From contig CAYMZZ010000016.1 in the NCBI GenBank assembly GCA_964395095.1, positions 39,226 through 103,225 of the forward strand: DNA of 64,000 bases, written 5' to 3'. The translations under genes were made by a program, and so were the position numbers. Shown piece after piece: positions 1 through 8,960 of this stretch (its first letter is position 1; every line of letters starts with the position of its first letter). Source of the stretch: CAYMZZ01 sp964395095 (GTDB taxonomy: Bacteria > Bacteroidota > Bacteroidia > Chitinophagales > Chitinophagaceae). Under the pieces are notes generated by a model, which ran no database searches, was not told the origin of the DNA, and was given only the letters and a program-made list of their open reading frames with translations.

Positions 1-2
1 AA

Positions 3-875
3 GTATTTCAGACCAGGGCATTAACGGCTATTGTATTCGTGGCCGTGATGTTGACGGGCCTGCTATGGAATCGCTGGAGCTTTCTGTTACTTTTTAGTAT
101 CATCCATTTCGGTTGCTGGTGGGAATATTTTAACCTGATAGAAAAGATCCGTAGAACCTCCATCAATCCCTTCATTCGCCAGGGATTCATGCTGATGGGC
201 TATGGAGCCATGCTATATGGATGTGGTGCCGGTTTTGGCATATCCGGCTATTCACTATCGCAGAACCTGCCCCTGCCGGTATCCGCCGCGGGCTTTGCCA
301 TGTTGCTGATCGGCATTTTTCAAAAAGAACCGGTCGACCTGAAAGCCATGGGCATGTCGGCGCTTGGTTGGATCTATATTTCGTTGAGCTGGGGCATGAT
401 GATGGCGCTGTATTCAACAGATATGGTTGTGGATTCAGGCTCAGCGCAGCCATTCCGCGTGGCAGGAAACTTCCTTCCCCTGGTCATTATCGCGAGTATC
501 TGGGTCAACGATACCATGGCCTATATCGTGGGATCCTTCATCGGCAAAACTCCGCTATCACCCATTTCGCCAAAAAAAACCTGGGAAGGTACGGTGGGTG
601 GCATACTACTTAGCGTGCTGGTAGTAGCCCTCTTGTTCAGCCTGATGGGTCCGGGCCAGATTACCTGGCCATTTGCCGGTTGGATGGCCGCCATCGCCCT
701 CGTGGCTTCCATTACGGGCACCCTGGGCGATCTGCTGGAATCGAAACTCAAGCGCATGGCGGGTGTGAAAGATAGCGGATCATTTATGCCCGGCCATGGA
801 GGTTTTCTCGACCGCTTCGATTCCCTATTGTTGGCTACAACATCGGTGGGAATTTTGATTTTCCTGTTTTGGTGA
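3..875 (+). CDS. cdsA: Phosphatidate cytidylyltransferase (5' end cut by window)
   Basis: Integral membrane enzyme that makes CDP-diacylglycerol from phosphatidic acid and CTP, the entry step of bacterial phospholipid synthesis. The reading frame is open from base 3 with no good start. The residues before the first GTG/ATG (VFQTRALTAIVF) look like the usual CdsA N-terminal membrane segment, so the true start lies upstream of the window. Several hydrophobic segments are followed by the C-terminal family signature: SKLKRMAGVKDSGS, then PGHGGFLDRFDS, where the conserved acidic and Arg/Lys residues bind metal and CTP. The phosphatidylserine decarboxylase homologue begins 61 bases downstream on the same strand, so the two phosphatidylethanolamine-pathway genes are probably co-transcribed. 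Confidence 0.95.
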   Translation, partial: VFQTRALTAIVFVAVMLTGLLWNRWSFLLLFSIIHFGCWWEYFNLIEKIRRTSINPFIRQGFMLMGYGAMLYGCGAGFGISGYSLSQNLPLPVSAAGFAMLLIGIFQKEPVDLKAMGMSALGWIYISLSWGMMMALYSTDMVVDSGSAQPFRVAGNFLPLVIIASIWVNDTMAYIVGSFIGKTPLSPISPKKTWEGTVGGILLSVLVVALLFSLMGPGQITWPFAGWMAAIALVASITGTLGDLLESKLKRMAGVKDSGSFMPGHGGFLDRFDSLLLATTSVGILIFLFW

Positions 876-936
876 GAAGTATCAAATTCGGGCACAGAAT
901 CGATAAACCAGTATCTTTGCTCTTCAATTTTACGCT

Positions 937-1593
937 ATGACGATCCACAAGGAAGGATATCCATCTATTGCCTGGGCAGCCATCATCTTTGGCGTGGTGA
1001 ACCTGCTCTCTTTCTACCTGATCAGTTTCGACTGGCCGGCCATCAGCGCATTGATTTTTGTGCTGACGCTGGGGCTGCTCCTCTTTATCATTTCCTTTTT
1101 CCGCATACCCAACCGGCAGTTGACCATCAACGAAAACGCGATTGTAGCCCCTGCCGACGGCAAAGTGGTAGCTATTGAAGAAGTGGATGCCGATGAATAC
1201 TTCAACGACCGTCGCATACAGGTTTCCATATTCATGAGCCCGCTCAATGTGCACGTGAACCGCAATCCCGTTACCGGCGATGTGGTGTACAGTCAATACC
1301 ATAAAGGCAAATACCTGGTAGCCTGGCATCCCAAATCCTCTACCGAAAACGAAAGGCATACCGTTGTGTATCGCAAGAATGGAAAAGAAATTTTGACCAA
1401 ACAGATTGCGGGTGCGCTGGCCAAGCGAATTGTCAACTATCTCAGTGCCGGACAGCCGGTAAAGCAAACCGAAGAGATGGGGTTCATTAAATTTGGTTCG
1501 CGGGTCGACCTGCTGTTGCCACTCGACGCGAAGGTGAAAGTGAAGATAGGCGATAAGCCCAAAGGCGGAGTAACCGTGGTGGCGGAGTGGTAA
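937..1593 (+). CDS. psd: Phosphatidylserine decarboxylase family protein (short proenzyme form)
   Basis: Predicted to decarboxylate phosphatidylserine to phosphatidylethanolamine at the inner membrane. It has 218 residues, matching the short Psd form common in Bacteroidota. Two hydrophobic stretches near residues 10-30 and 36-55 anchor the N-terminus. The motif KFGSRVDLLLP places the predicted self-cleavage at Gly187-Ser188, where the new N-terminal serine becomes the pyruvoyl cofactor. The APADGKVV (around 71-78) and NVHVNR (His about 106) motifs supply the other conserved catalytic residues. It follows cdsA on the same strand. Confidence 0.93.
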   Translation: MTIHKEGYPSIAWAAIIFGVVNLLSFYLISFDWPAISALIFVLTLGLLLFIISFFRIPNRQLTINENAIVAPADGKVVAIEEVDADEYFNDRRIQVSIFMSPLNVHVNRNPVTGDVVYSQYHKGKYLVAWHPKSSTENERHTVVYRKNGKEILTKQIAGALAKRIVNYLSAGQPVKQTEEMGFIKFGSRVDLLLPLDAKVKVKIGDKPKGGVTVVAEW

Positions 1594-1613
1594 GAATCCT
1601 AGCCTCCTTTCAT

Positions 1614-2315
1614 TCAGAATATATTTTCCAGGTCTTTTAGGGAATGCACTTCATAAGTGGCGCGGATAGGTGTTGTAATCTTCTTGTAGTTTACAAAAAC
1701 CTGGTCCATGCCCGCATTAATGCCGCCCTGTATATCCACTTCCGGTGTATCGCCGATCATGATGCTTTGGGATGGGTCGGCTCCGGTTTTGTGAAAGGCG
1801 TAATCAAAAATCTCCTTATTGGGTTTCAGGCTTTGTGAACCTTCGGATGTAATGACCTCACCGAAATAAGGGGCCAAACCCGAATGGTGCAGCTTCTTAT
1901 GTTGCACTTCTTCAAAGCCATTGGTGATCAGGTGTAGCTGGTATTGCTTATCGCGCAGGTAGTTCAGCAATTCAATGCTATGCGGGAAAACCCGGTTGCG
2001 GGTGGGCAGTAGTTTCAGGAATTCCACATTCATCGTTTGCGCCAGCGCTTCATCCGCAATCTTAAAGTCGAGCAGGCTGAGCCACATGCGTTTCACGCGC
2101 AACTCCTCCTGCTTCACATATCCTTTGCGATACCGCTCCCAAAGGCGCTCATTATGTACCAGGTAATTTTGATAGAATCGTTCAAAATCATGGATTCCTT
2201 TTTCTTCCAGCTTCAGTTCCGTGAACAAATGCTCCAGCGTATGGCGTGCGTTGGCATCAAAATCCCAAAGGGTATGATCAAGGTCGAAGAACAGGTGCAC
2301 ATATTTTCGTTTCAT
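1614..2315 (-). CDS. HAD-family pyrimidine nucleotidase, YjjG type
   Basis: Haloacid-dehalogenase-fold phosphatase. The N-terminal FFDLDHTLWDF motif carries the nucleophile and acid Asp residues in the DxDxT arrangement, and the TLWDF continuation is characteristic of the YjjG branch, which dephosphorylates non-canonical pyrimidine nucleotides. Later motifs are LITNGFEE (motif II), the lysine in LKPNKEIF (motif III) and MIGDTPEVDIQGG (motif IV). The start at 2315 is chosen over 2351 because the family begins right before the DxD motif and because a perfect TAACTTTG promoter element lies between the two candidates, 5 bases before this ATG. It converges on psd. Confidence 0.9.
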   Translation of the reverse strand: MKRKYVHLFFDLDHTLWDFDANARHTLEHLFTELKLEEKGIHDFERFYQNYLVHNERLWERYRKGYVKQEELRVKRMWLSLLDFKIADEALAQTMNVEFLKLLPTRNRVFPHSIELLNYLRDKQYQLHLITNGFEEVQHKKLHHSGLAPYFGEVITSEGSQSLKPNKEIFDYAFHKTGADPSQSIMIGDTPEVDIQGGINAGMDQVFVNYKKITTPIRATYEVHSLKDLENIF

Positions 2316-2320
2316 CCCTA

Positions 2321-2328
2321 CAAAGTTA
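2321..2328 (-). promoter_or_regulatory. Bacteroidota -7 element of the YjjG-type gene
   Basis: TAACTTTG read on the minus strand, an exact TAnnTTTG match, ends 5 bases before the ATG at 2315. Transcription would begin at or inside the start codon, giving a leaderless or nearly leaderless mRNA. The element also excludes the upstream alternative start. Confidence 0.6.
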
Positions 2329-2396
2329 GGCATGCAGGAGGGATGAACCATTTATTCGGTAAAAATGTTCGTACTTCGTAATACAATCAAATTGTT

Positions 2397-3098
2397 ATGA
2401 CGATTCTGGTAACAGGCGCATCGAGGGGTATTGGCAAGGCCATTGCCGCGGAATTTGCGGGTGCGGGTTATGATCTTATCCTTAGTTCGCGCAGCGAAGT
2501 GGCGCTGTATAAGGCAATGGAAGAATTGCAAACCCATTTTCCCGCATGCAATATTCGTGCGAGTGCTTATGATCTGTCGGTAGCGGGTGAGGCTCAGAAG
2601 CTGGGCCAGTGGGTAATGGAAGGCGGGGCGCTGCCTGATGTACTGGTCAACAATGCGGGTGTGTTTTTACCCGGATCGGTGCACAACGAACCGGAAGGAA
2701 CCCTGGAAACATTGATGCAGGTAAACTTCACCAGTGCCTATCACCTCACCCGATTGCTGCTACCCGGCATGATGGAAAGAAAAAGCGGTCATATTTTCAA
2801 TATCTGTTCCATAGCCGCGCTGAAGGCCTATCCCAATGGCGGATCCTATAGCATCAGCAAATTTGCCTTATACGGATTTAGCCAGAACCTGCGCGATGAA
2901 ATGAAGCCGCATGGTATAAAAGTAACCGCCGTGCTGTCTGGTGCAGTGAATACAGATTCCTGGGCGGGCTTCGACAATCGCGATCACCGGATCATGGAAT
3001 CGGAAGATATTGCGAAGATGGTGATGGCTGCATCCAGGCTTTCTCCCGGCGCCTGCGTGGAAGACATTGTACTCCGCCCACAATTAGGGGACTTGTAA
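2397..3098 (+). CDS. Short-chain dehydrogenase/reductase (SDR) family oxidoreductase
   Basis: NAD(P)-dependent oxidoreductase of the classical SDR type, 233 residues. It shows the nucleotide-binding glycine motif TGASRGIG at the N-terminus, the NNAG structural motif, a catalytic serine (NICSIAAL) and the YSISK active-site Tyr and Lys. The Arg after TGAS favours NADPH over NADH. It resembles FabG-like 3-oxoacyl reductases, but the substrate cannot be read from sequence. It is transcribed divergently from the nucleotidase and is followed 25 bases later by a secreted protein. Confidence 0.88.
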   Translation: MTILVTGASRGIGKAIAAEFAGAGYDLILSSRSEVALYKAMEELQTHFPACNIRASAYDLSVAGEAQKLGQWVMEGGALPDVLVNNAGVFLPGSVHNEPEGTLETLMQVNFTSAYHLTRLLLPGMMERKSGHIFNICSIAALKAYPNGGSYSISKFALYGFSQNLRDEMKPHGIKVTAVLSGAVNTDSWAGFDNRDHRIMESEDIAKMVMAASRLSPGACVEDIVLRPQLGDL

Positions 3099-3123
3099 TC
3101 CCGAAACCAATAATACTCCTGCT

Positions 3124-3822
3124 ATGAAACGTTTATTACTCCTGCTAAGCTTCTCAGGCATTTTATTAGTAGAAGCTATCGGACAAACAGTTACCTGGAA
3201 GGGCCGTGATTTTGAGCTAAAGAACGTTACAGCTTCGCTCGTTCAATTAAATGGGGAAGATGTTTTGAAGTTGGAGCGGGATCTTTCAGCATTGCCATTT
3301 GATGAAAATAACCTGTCTGCTACGGTGGACGAACCTACTTATGCAAAAATTAAGGATAGCAGTTTCCGGAACGGTACCATTGAAGTAAAAGTATTAAGTC
3401 GCATTCAACAGCCATCGCCTTTTGAGGCGGCCCGTGGGTTCATTGGGGTGGCATTCCGAATAACTGCTAATGATTCAGCCTTTGAATCCATATATCTGAG
3501 GCCTACCAATGGGCGATCAGAAAATCAGTTTGCTCGGAATCATACCGTTCAGTATTATTCTTACCCGGATTTCAAATTTGATCGCTTAAGAAGGGAATTT
3601 CCGGGTGTTTATGAGACCTATGCCGATGTGGGTCTTGATGAGTGGATTACCATTCGAATAGAAGTGGAAGATGCGAAAGCCAGCTTGTTTATCAACAACC
3701 AGGAAAGTCCCAACTTTATAGTGAATGGCTTAAAGGGGAAAAACCAATTGGGAGCCATCGGCTTATGGGTAGATATTGGAACCGAAGGGTATTTCAAAGA
3801 TTTACGAATAAGTCAGAAGTAA
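3124..3822 (+). CDS. Secreted protein, probable concanavalin A-like / DUF1080-type fold
   Basis: 232 residues with a clear signal peptide ending near AIGQ. The rest is soluble and beta-rich. The stretches GTIEVKVL, GFIGVAFRI, YLRPTNGR and LGAIGLWVDIGTEGYFKDL resemble the jelly-roll family-16/DUF1080-like domains that Bacteroidota export to bind or cleave glycans. No catalytic residues can be assigned. It would act in the periplasm or on the cell surface. It sits between an SDR gene and batD. Confidence 0.6.
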   Translation: MKRLLLLLSFSGILLVEAIGQTVTWKGRDFELKNVTASLVQLNGEDVLKLERDLSALPFDENNLSATVDEPTYAKIKDSSFRNGTIEVKVLSRIQQPSPFEAARGFIGVAFRITANDSAFESIYLRPTNGRSENQFARNHTVQYYSYPDFKFDRLRREFPGVYETYADVGLDEWITIRIEVEDAKASLFINNQESPNFIVNGLKGKNQLGAIGLWVDIGTEGYFKDLRISQK

Positions 3823-3908
3823 TCCGGGGTATAATTTCTCGCGCTCATGTAATTTTTAGGTATGCATTACCGATGAAGGATTATTTTTAGCAGCACCCAT
3901 ATTTTCTT

Positions 3909-5720
3909 ATGCGCCTACGGGGGATTATATTCATATTTATTATCTGCATTCCCTTGCTCAGGACTGCCGCGCAGCCCTATTTGCGCACCCTGGTTACTGA
4001 ATCACCCATTGTGCTGGGTGAGCCCTGCCGTGTACAGTATATCATGGAGCAGATCGGTGATGCCGATTCACTGGCGAGTCCTGCATTTCGCCATTTTCGG
4101 ATTACCCGTGGTCCGGAAACAGAATGGGGCAGCCAGGCGCAGGCGGGCGGTTTCCGGCAACTTCGCAATATTCACTATGTGCTTACACCGTTGCGCACGG
4201 GAAAACTGCGCATACCCGGGGCTAAAGCATGGATTGATGGAAAATGGTATAGCAATGAGGATGTAGTGGTCAACGTCATCAGTCCCGAAGAAGCAGCCCT
4301 CAGGCGACAGGCATCCGGCAAAACGGGTTCCGTCAATGCCAATATATATCTCGCGCCCGGCGAAGATCCCTATCAAAAAATAAGCGAGGGGCTTTTTCTG
4401 AAAGTGATGATCGACCGGAGTAGTTGTTGGGTAGGACAACCCATTACAGCTACCTTTCAACTTTATTCACGGCTTTATTCGCAATCCGATATTGTAAAGA
4501 ATCCGGGCTTCTATGGCTTTAGCGTACTGGAAATGTTGGGTCTGGCTGATAAGAAGGTGGAAACCAAAAACTGGAATGGTCATGTGTATGATGTGCATAC
4601 CGTGAAGAAGGTGCAGCTTTACCCGCTCTATGCCGGCAGGTTCGAAATAGATCCCATGGAGGTGAAAAACAAAGTGAGTTTTTCACGCTCGGCGGTAGAT
4701 GCTAAGCCCGAGCAGGAGATCAATGAGGGCGTGTTTGATCGGGAGGAGAAGGATCGCGGGCCGGGCTGGGTCGATTTTGACCATGTGATGCGCACCGAGC
4801 CCGTACAGATTACCGTTCGCGATTTGCCGGCGGCCGGGAAGCCATCCAACTGGGCGGGGGCGGTCGGTAAATTTTCCATCAGTTGGCGCATCCTTGAAGA
4901 AAAGCTGGCGGCGAATGAAACGGGTCACCTGGAGCTGACGCTCTCCGGCTCGGGTAATTTTTCGCAGATTGTGGCGCCGGAAATTAGCTGGCCCGAAGGC
5001 GTGGAAGGCTTTGCGCCTGAACTGCAGGATAAATGGGACAATAGCCGCGTGCCGGTGCAGGGTTACCGACGCTTTGTATACCCCTTTGTGGTCAACCGGC
5101 AGGGTGCCATGCAATTGCAGCCGATCATCTTCCCCTATTTCAATACCGATTCGCAACGCTTTGCGAGCAGCCAAACACAGCCATTGTCGTTTACAATATC
5201 GGGTACCGGAAAGCCGTCGGCGCCGGTAAAGGCCACAACAAAGCAAGGGCCATCCGAACCTTCCAATCCCTCGCGTATTTACCTTGTGATCATCGTAAGT
5301 GCGGTGCTGATTGGCCTGGTCCTTTTTTGGCGACGCGAAACCATACGGGAAAAAAGAAATCAGCAACTGGTAGTTGAACCCTCTCCTCCGCCTCCCCAAC
5401 TAATAACAGGTGAAGAAGCATTGAGCCAGGCCAGGGTAATGTTGGCCGGTGCTGACAACCGGTTTCTCTCCACGCTTCATCAGGGCATCTGGCAATTTTT
5501 GGCCGAAAGGTTGCAACTGTCGGGCACGGCTCTTAATAAGTTGACCCTGCAAAAGGAACTTTCCGGCAAAGTGCCTGATAACCTGCAAAAGGAATTACTC
5601 GGCTTGCTGGAGGAATGTGAAATGGGGATATATACCGATGCACAAACCGGATCGGAAAAAGAAGAGCTTCTTTTTCGTGCTAATGCTTTGTTGAAAAAAA
5701 TGGAAAGTCTGCTTGTTTAG
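3909..5720 (+). CDS. batD: BatD family protein
   Basis: 603-residue protein with an N-terminal signal peptide (cleavage near TAAQ), a long beta-rich periplasmic region and one membrane segment at about residues 459-476 (IYLVIIVSAVLIGLVLFW), followed by a cytoplasmic helical tail. This is the BatD (aerotolerance) architecture. BatD normally works with the VWA-domain proteins BatA/BatB and a MoxR ATPase, but none of those genes is adjacent here, so this is a stand-alone copy. The first strands (SPIVLGEPCRVQYIME) match the family N-terminus. Its last 4 bases overlap the end of the convergent response-regulator gene. Confidence 0.85.
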   Translation: MRLRGIIFIFIICIPLLRTAAQPYLRTLVTESPIVLGEPCRVQYIMEQIGDADSLASPAFRHFRITRGPETEWGSQAQAGGFRQLRNIHYVLTPLRTGKLRIPGAKAWIDGKWYSNEDVVVNVISPEEAALRRQASGKTGSVNANIYLAPGEDPYQKISEGLFLKVMIDRSSCWVGQPITATFQLYSRLYSQSDIVKNPGFYGFSVLEMLGLADKKVETKNWNGHVYDVHTVKKVQLYPLYAGRFEIDPMEVKNKVSFSRSAVDAKPEQEINEGVFDREEKDRGPGWVDFDHVMRTEPVQITVRDLPAAGKPSNWAGAVGKFSISWRILEEKLAANETGHLELTLSGSGNFSQIVAPEISWPEGVEGFAPELQDKWDNSRVPVQGYRRFVYPFVVNRQGAMQLQPIIFPYFNTDSQRFASSQTQPLSFTISGTGKPSAPVKATTKQGPSEPSNPSRIYLVIIVSAVLIGLVLFWRRETIREKRNQQLVVEPSPPPPQLITGEEALSQARVMLAGADNRFLSTLHQGIWQFLAERLQLSGTALNKLTLQKELSGKVPDNLQKELLGLLEECEMGIYTDAQTGSEKEELLFRANALLKKMESLLV

Positions 5721-6430
5721 CCCTGCTCCGTGTACTTGTAGCCTACGCCGCGTACGGAATGAAAGAAGCGTGGATTGCGGCTGTCTTCCTCAAAATATTT
5801 CCGGAAGTTGAGAATGAAATTGTCGATGGTGCGGGTAGTAGGGTATACATTATAGCCCCATACCGCCTGAAGAATTTTTTCGCGGGGCACCACTTCATTC
5901 TTGTTCTCGATAAGCAGTTTCAGCAGCATGGTTTCCTTCTTGCTCAACTGAATCTTGCCGTACGATTTGGTACTTGCTTCCTGGGCTTTGAAGTCGATAA
6001 TATTGTCGCCAAAAGTATAGCTGTTTCCTACCGTACTACGTTCCTGCAGTTGTTTGCTTTTGTTGATCAGCTTATGCACGCGCAGCAGCAGTTCTTCGAG
6101 GTTGAAGGGTTTGGTGAGATAGTCGTCGGCGCCCTTTTTTAATCCCAGTACGCGATCGGCGCTGGTATTGCGGGCACTAAGGATGAGAATGGGAACATCG
6201 TTGTTGCTGATGCGGATGGTTTCGGCCACGCTGATGCCATCCATTTCTGGTAGCATTACATCGAGGATGATCAGGTCGAAGTATTCGTCTTTCAGCGCGT
6301 CAAGCGCAGCCACCCCATCAAAGGCGCTGGTTACTTCATAGCCTTCCAGCTCCAGGTTCAGCTTTAGCGCTTCGTGCAGGTTTTCTTCGTCCTCCACCAG
6401 CAAAATGGATATTTTCTTCTGCTCGCTCAT
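5717..6430 (-). CDS. OmpR/PhoB-family response regulator
   Basis: DNA-binding response regulator of a two-component system, about 237 residues. The receiver domain (residues 7-120) has the acidic pocket LVEDEE, the phospho-acceptor Asp57 in LIILDVMLPEMDG and the conserved Lys in LTKPF. The C-terminal winged helix ends with the typical SVRGVGYKY wing. The ATG at 6430 is chosen because the upstream alternative is a TTG. It is the last gene of a minus-strand operon, 24 bases after its cognate histidine kinase. Confidence 0.93.
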   Translation of the reverse strand: MSEQKKISILLVEDEENLHEALKLNLELEGYEVTSAFDGVAALDALKDEYFDLIILDVMLPEMDGISVAETIRISNNDVPILILSARNTSADRVLGLKKGADDYLTKPFNLEELLLRVHKLINKSKQLQERSTVGNSYTFGDNIIDFKAQEASTKSYGKIQLSKKETMLLKLLIENKNEVVPREKILQAVWGYNVYPTTRTIDNFILNFRKYFEEDSRNPRFFHSVRGVGYKYTEQG

Positions 6431-6454
6431 AATTTTTGGCAAAGCCTCACCGCA

Positions 6455-7447
6455 TTACTGATGAAAACTAACCACAAAAATACTGCCCTGTGGATGATTG
6501 TTTGTCACCGAAATGTCGGCATTATGGTCCCGCGCAATTTTGCTGCAAAGATACAGCCCCAGACCCGTGCCCTGGGTTTTGCGTGTGTTTTCGTTTCCTA
6601 TGCGGTAGAACTTATCGAAGATCCTTATTTTTTCCGCGTCGGGAATGCCAGGGCCCTGGTCGGCAATTTCAAGCAGGATATTCCCCTTTTCCGCATGCAG
6701 CCTTGCCTTTATAGGTTGATCGCGCGGCGCGTATTTAATGGCATTTTCCACCAGGTTATTTACCAGTATCTGTAATAATAGTGGATCGCCTTTCAGGTCC
6801 ATCTCCTCTTCCAGTTCCTCTTCAAATACCCTTTCCGGGAATCTTTGCCTGAAATCGGCCAGCGCATCTTTGAGCAGGTCCGAAAGGTTAACGTCTTCGC
6901 GGGTTATATCATTTCCGCCACCTTCCAGTTGCGAGGCCACCAGGATATTATTGGTGAGCGAATTAAGGCGGGTGGTTTCTTCGAGTGTTTTACGAATCAG
7001 TTTGCGTTGCTTTTCCGCGTCCAGGTTATGCTTTTGCATTGTTTCCAGGTTGATACGGGCAACAGCGATGGGGGTTTTCAGTTCATGCGTCACGGCCATC
7101 ATAAAATTCTGCTGTTGCTGCTGCAGGCGAAACTGCCGGCGAACCGAACGATACAGGAATGCAGCGCCAACAAAAATGATGGCCAGAAAAACTATTCCCT
7201 CTCCGGCATACTTGGTTTGGTTACCACGATATTCTTTTTCGATGGTCTGCCTGGTGGCTTCATATAGTTCGGGGGAATGGGAGCTGTCGATACTCATCTG
7301 CAATTGCGCGATCTTGAAGTCGTGCATCTGATCGTTCTGCCGCTCCAGCGAAATAAACCACCATATATAGGCTGCGATGATATAGCTGAGCAGAAGCCAG
7401 TAAACGATGGTGGCCCTTTTAAGTTTTTTCCGGTTGGGTTCCGCCAT
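6455..7447 (-). CDS. Membrane sensor histidine kinase
   Basis: Two-component sensor, about 330 residues. Transmembrane segments at about 12-33 and 83-99 flank a short periplasmic sensor of about 50 residues. The dimerisation and phospho-acceptor helix carries His121 in MMAVTHELKTP. The ATPase boxes follow: N box NNLVENAIKYAP, G1 DQGPGIP and G2 GTGLGLYLC. Starting at the ATG at 7447 leaves a 4-base gap to gldH. The longer form from 7489 would overlap gldH by 38 bases and place a hydrophilic stub before TM1. Its partner regulator follows directly. Confidence 0.93.
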   Translation of the reverse strand: MAEPNRKKLKRATIVYWLLLSYIIAAYIWWFISLERQNDQMHDFKIAQLQMSIDSSHSPELYEATRQTIEKEYRGNQTKYAGEGIVFLAIIFVGAAFLYRSVRRQFRLQQQQQNFMMAVTHELKTPIAVARINLETMQKHNLDAEKQRKLIRKTLEETTRLNSLTNNILVASQLEGGGNDITREDVNLSDLLKDALADFRQRFPERVFEEELEEEMDLKGDPLLLQILVNNLVENAIKYAPRDQPIKARLHAEKGNILLEIADQGPGIPDAEKIRIFDKFYRIGNENTRKTQGTGLGLYLCSKIARDHNADISVTNNHPQGSIFVVSFHQ

Positions 7448-7451
7448 GGCT

Positions 7452-7913
7452 TTATTTTTTCTCCACGCGAATGCCAACATCCAACACATGTTCCAACGGG
7501 TCTTCGCGCATTATTTGTTCGAGGCTGAAGCGATAAGTGCCGGGTACCACCGGTCTTGCATCGCCCAGCAATCCGATGGGAATGCGGTGCTCATAAATAT
7601 CATCCATGCCTTCGCCCAGCCATTGCTCATTGTTGGCCAATTGCAATTCGCGACGGATCAGCATAGCCGTATCCTGCCCCGGGCCCTGGATGCGCAGGTT
7701 GATATAAAGATTATTGTAGCGGTATTTTTCGGTATGACGCAGCACAGTGAATACCTGGTAAACCTGGTTGCTGTCGGTGAGTTCAAATTCAAAGGAAGGA
7801 ACAAAGCGGCTTTCCCAGGAATGGCCGGGAACCGTTACCGTCTTTTCATAGAGGTCAATATTTCCGCAACCGGTTAGGAGGGCGGCTATTATTATGATCC
7901 TGCTGAATTTCAT
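7452..7913 (-). CDS. gldH: Gliding motility lipoprotein GldH
   Basis: 153-residue predicted lipoprotein. It has a short hydrophobic leader ending in the lipobox LLTGCGN, then a beta-rich domain with FEFELTDSNQVYQVFTVLRH and YRYNNLYINLRI, which match the GldH family of the Bacteroidota gliding and type IX secretion machinery. The start at 7913 puts the lipobox 13 residues in, while the longer frame would bury it. It lies between yicC and the two-component kinase in a tight minus-strand run, so it is probably co-transcribed with both. Confidence 0.85.
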   Translation of the reverse strand: MKFSRIIIIAALLTGCGNIDLYEKTVTVPGHSWESRFVPSFEFELTDSNQVYQVFTVLRHTEKYRYNNLYINLRIQGPGQDTAMLIRRELQLANNEQWLGEGMDDIYEHRIPIGLLGDARPVVPGTYRFSLEQIMREDPLEHVLDVGIRVEKK

Positions 7914-7975
7914 ACTACAAAATAAGCGTAATCTTTCAATAATTACTGCCGGCAGGGGAGAGGCTTTGAGCCTGT

Positions 7976-8851
7976 TTAGAGCACATTCAATACCTGCTCC
8001 TTGGCTTTCTCCAGTTCGTCTTTCATTTCCACCACGCATTTCTGGATGGAGGAATCATAAGCCTTGGAACCGGTTGTATTGATTTCGCGACCAATTTCCT
8101 GCAATACAAAGGAAAGCTTTTTACCCTTGGCGGTATCGCTATCCTGGATAAGGCTCTTGAAATAATCGCAATGATTTTTCAGGCGAACCTGCTCTTCGCT
8201 GATGTCGATCTTTTCAATGTAATAAATCAACTCCTGTTCCAGCCGGTTGCCATCATAGTTTTCCTTACCCACATTTTCTTCCAGCAGGCGGGTGATGCCA
8301 TCGCGGATACGTTGTTGACGAAGAGGCTCCAGTTGCATTACTTCCGACTGCAGGCGTTCAATATTGCTGATGCGCAGCATCAGGTCCTCTTCCAGCGAGC
8401 GGCCCTCATCATTCCGGTGCCTGTTCAATGCATCGGTGGCCTGTACCAGTATACTTTGCAGCCGGGTCCATTCATCATCCGTCAGGGTTTCGCTGCTGGG
8501 GGTAATTACTTCAGGCAGTTTTACCAGCGTACTCAGGATATGCGAAGCGTCGAGACCCAGTTCAGATGATAAGGCGGCGAGCGGACGGTAATAGGCCCTT
8601 GCCAGTTCTACATTGATGGTAACCGGTTTGGCGCTGCCGGTATCTTTCAAGCTGATCATACAGTCCACACTGCCACGCACCAATTGTTCCGAAAGTATAC
8701 GACGGATATCAAACTCAAAAGGCTTCAGGAGGGCGGGCATTTTTAGTTGCAGCTCAAACTGTTTTCCATTGAGCGATTTGATATCGATGAGAAAGGTCTT
8801 ATCGCCAACGCTCTGTTCGGTGCGACCAAAGCCGGTCATTGATTTAAGCAT
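7976..8851 (-). CDS. yicC: YicC family endoribonuclease
   Basis: 291 residues, the normal family length. It starts with the invariant SMTGFGR motif and ends with the conserved block EIGREINTTGSKAYD followed by the C-terminal helix EMKDELEKAKEQVLNV. YicC/YloC proteins are endoribonucleases linked to small-RNA turnover and stationary-phase survival. It is the first gene of the yicC-gldH-kinase-regulator run, with 62 bases to gldH. Confidence 0.93.
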   Translation of the reverse strand: MLKSMTGFGRTEQSVGDKTFLIDIKSLNGKQFELQLKMPALLKPFEFDIRRILSEQLVRGSVDCMISLKDTGSAKPVTINVELARAYYRPLAALSSELGLDASHILSTLVKLPEVITPSSETLTDDEWTRLQSILVQATDALNRHRNDEGRSLEEDLMLRISNIERLQSEVMQLEPLRQQRIRDGITRLLEENVGKENYDGNRLEQELIYYIEKIDISEEQVRLKNHCDYFKSLIQDSDTAKGKKLSFVLQEIGREINTTGSKAYDSSIQKCVVEMKDELEKAKEQVLNVL

Positions 8852-8944
8852 GCATGATAATTTTGAATAGCCCTAAAGGTATTGAAATAAAAATCCCCTC
8901 GAGAAATCGAAGGGATCATTATAATGGATGGGTTAGTAAGTACA

Positions 8945-8960
8945 GGGAAACGAATTTCCC
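8945..8960 (+). terminator. Terminator-like hairpin after the shared 15-mer
   Basis: Perfect six-base-pair stem GGGAAA/TTTCCC with a CGAA tetraloop, starting 2 bases after ATGGGTTAGTAAGTA (8928-8942). The sequence after it is A/T-rich (a T6 run at about 8979-8984) but not a clean T-tract. The same 15-mer is followed by a GC-rich hairpin at the second locus (34248-34289, minus strand). Confidence 0.35.

Noticed and set aside
4683..5399. A 238-residue minus-strand open frame inside batD
   Set aside because: Shadow of batD; no start signal, domain or codon pattern of its own.
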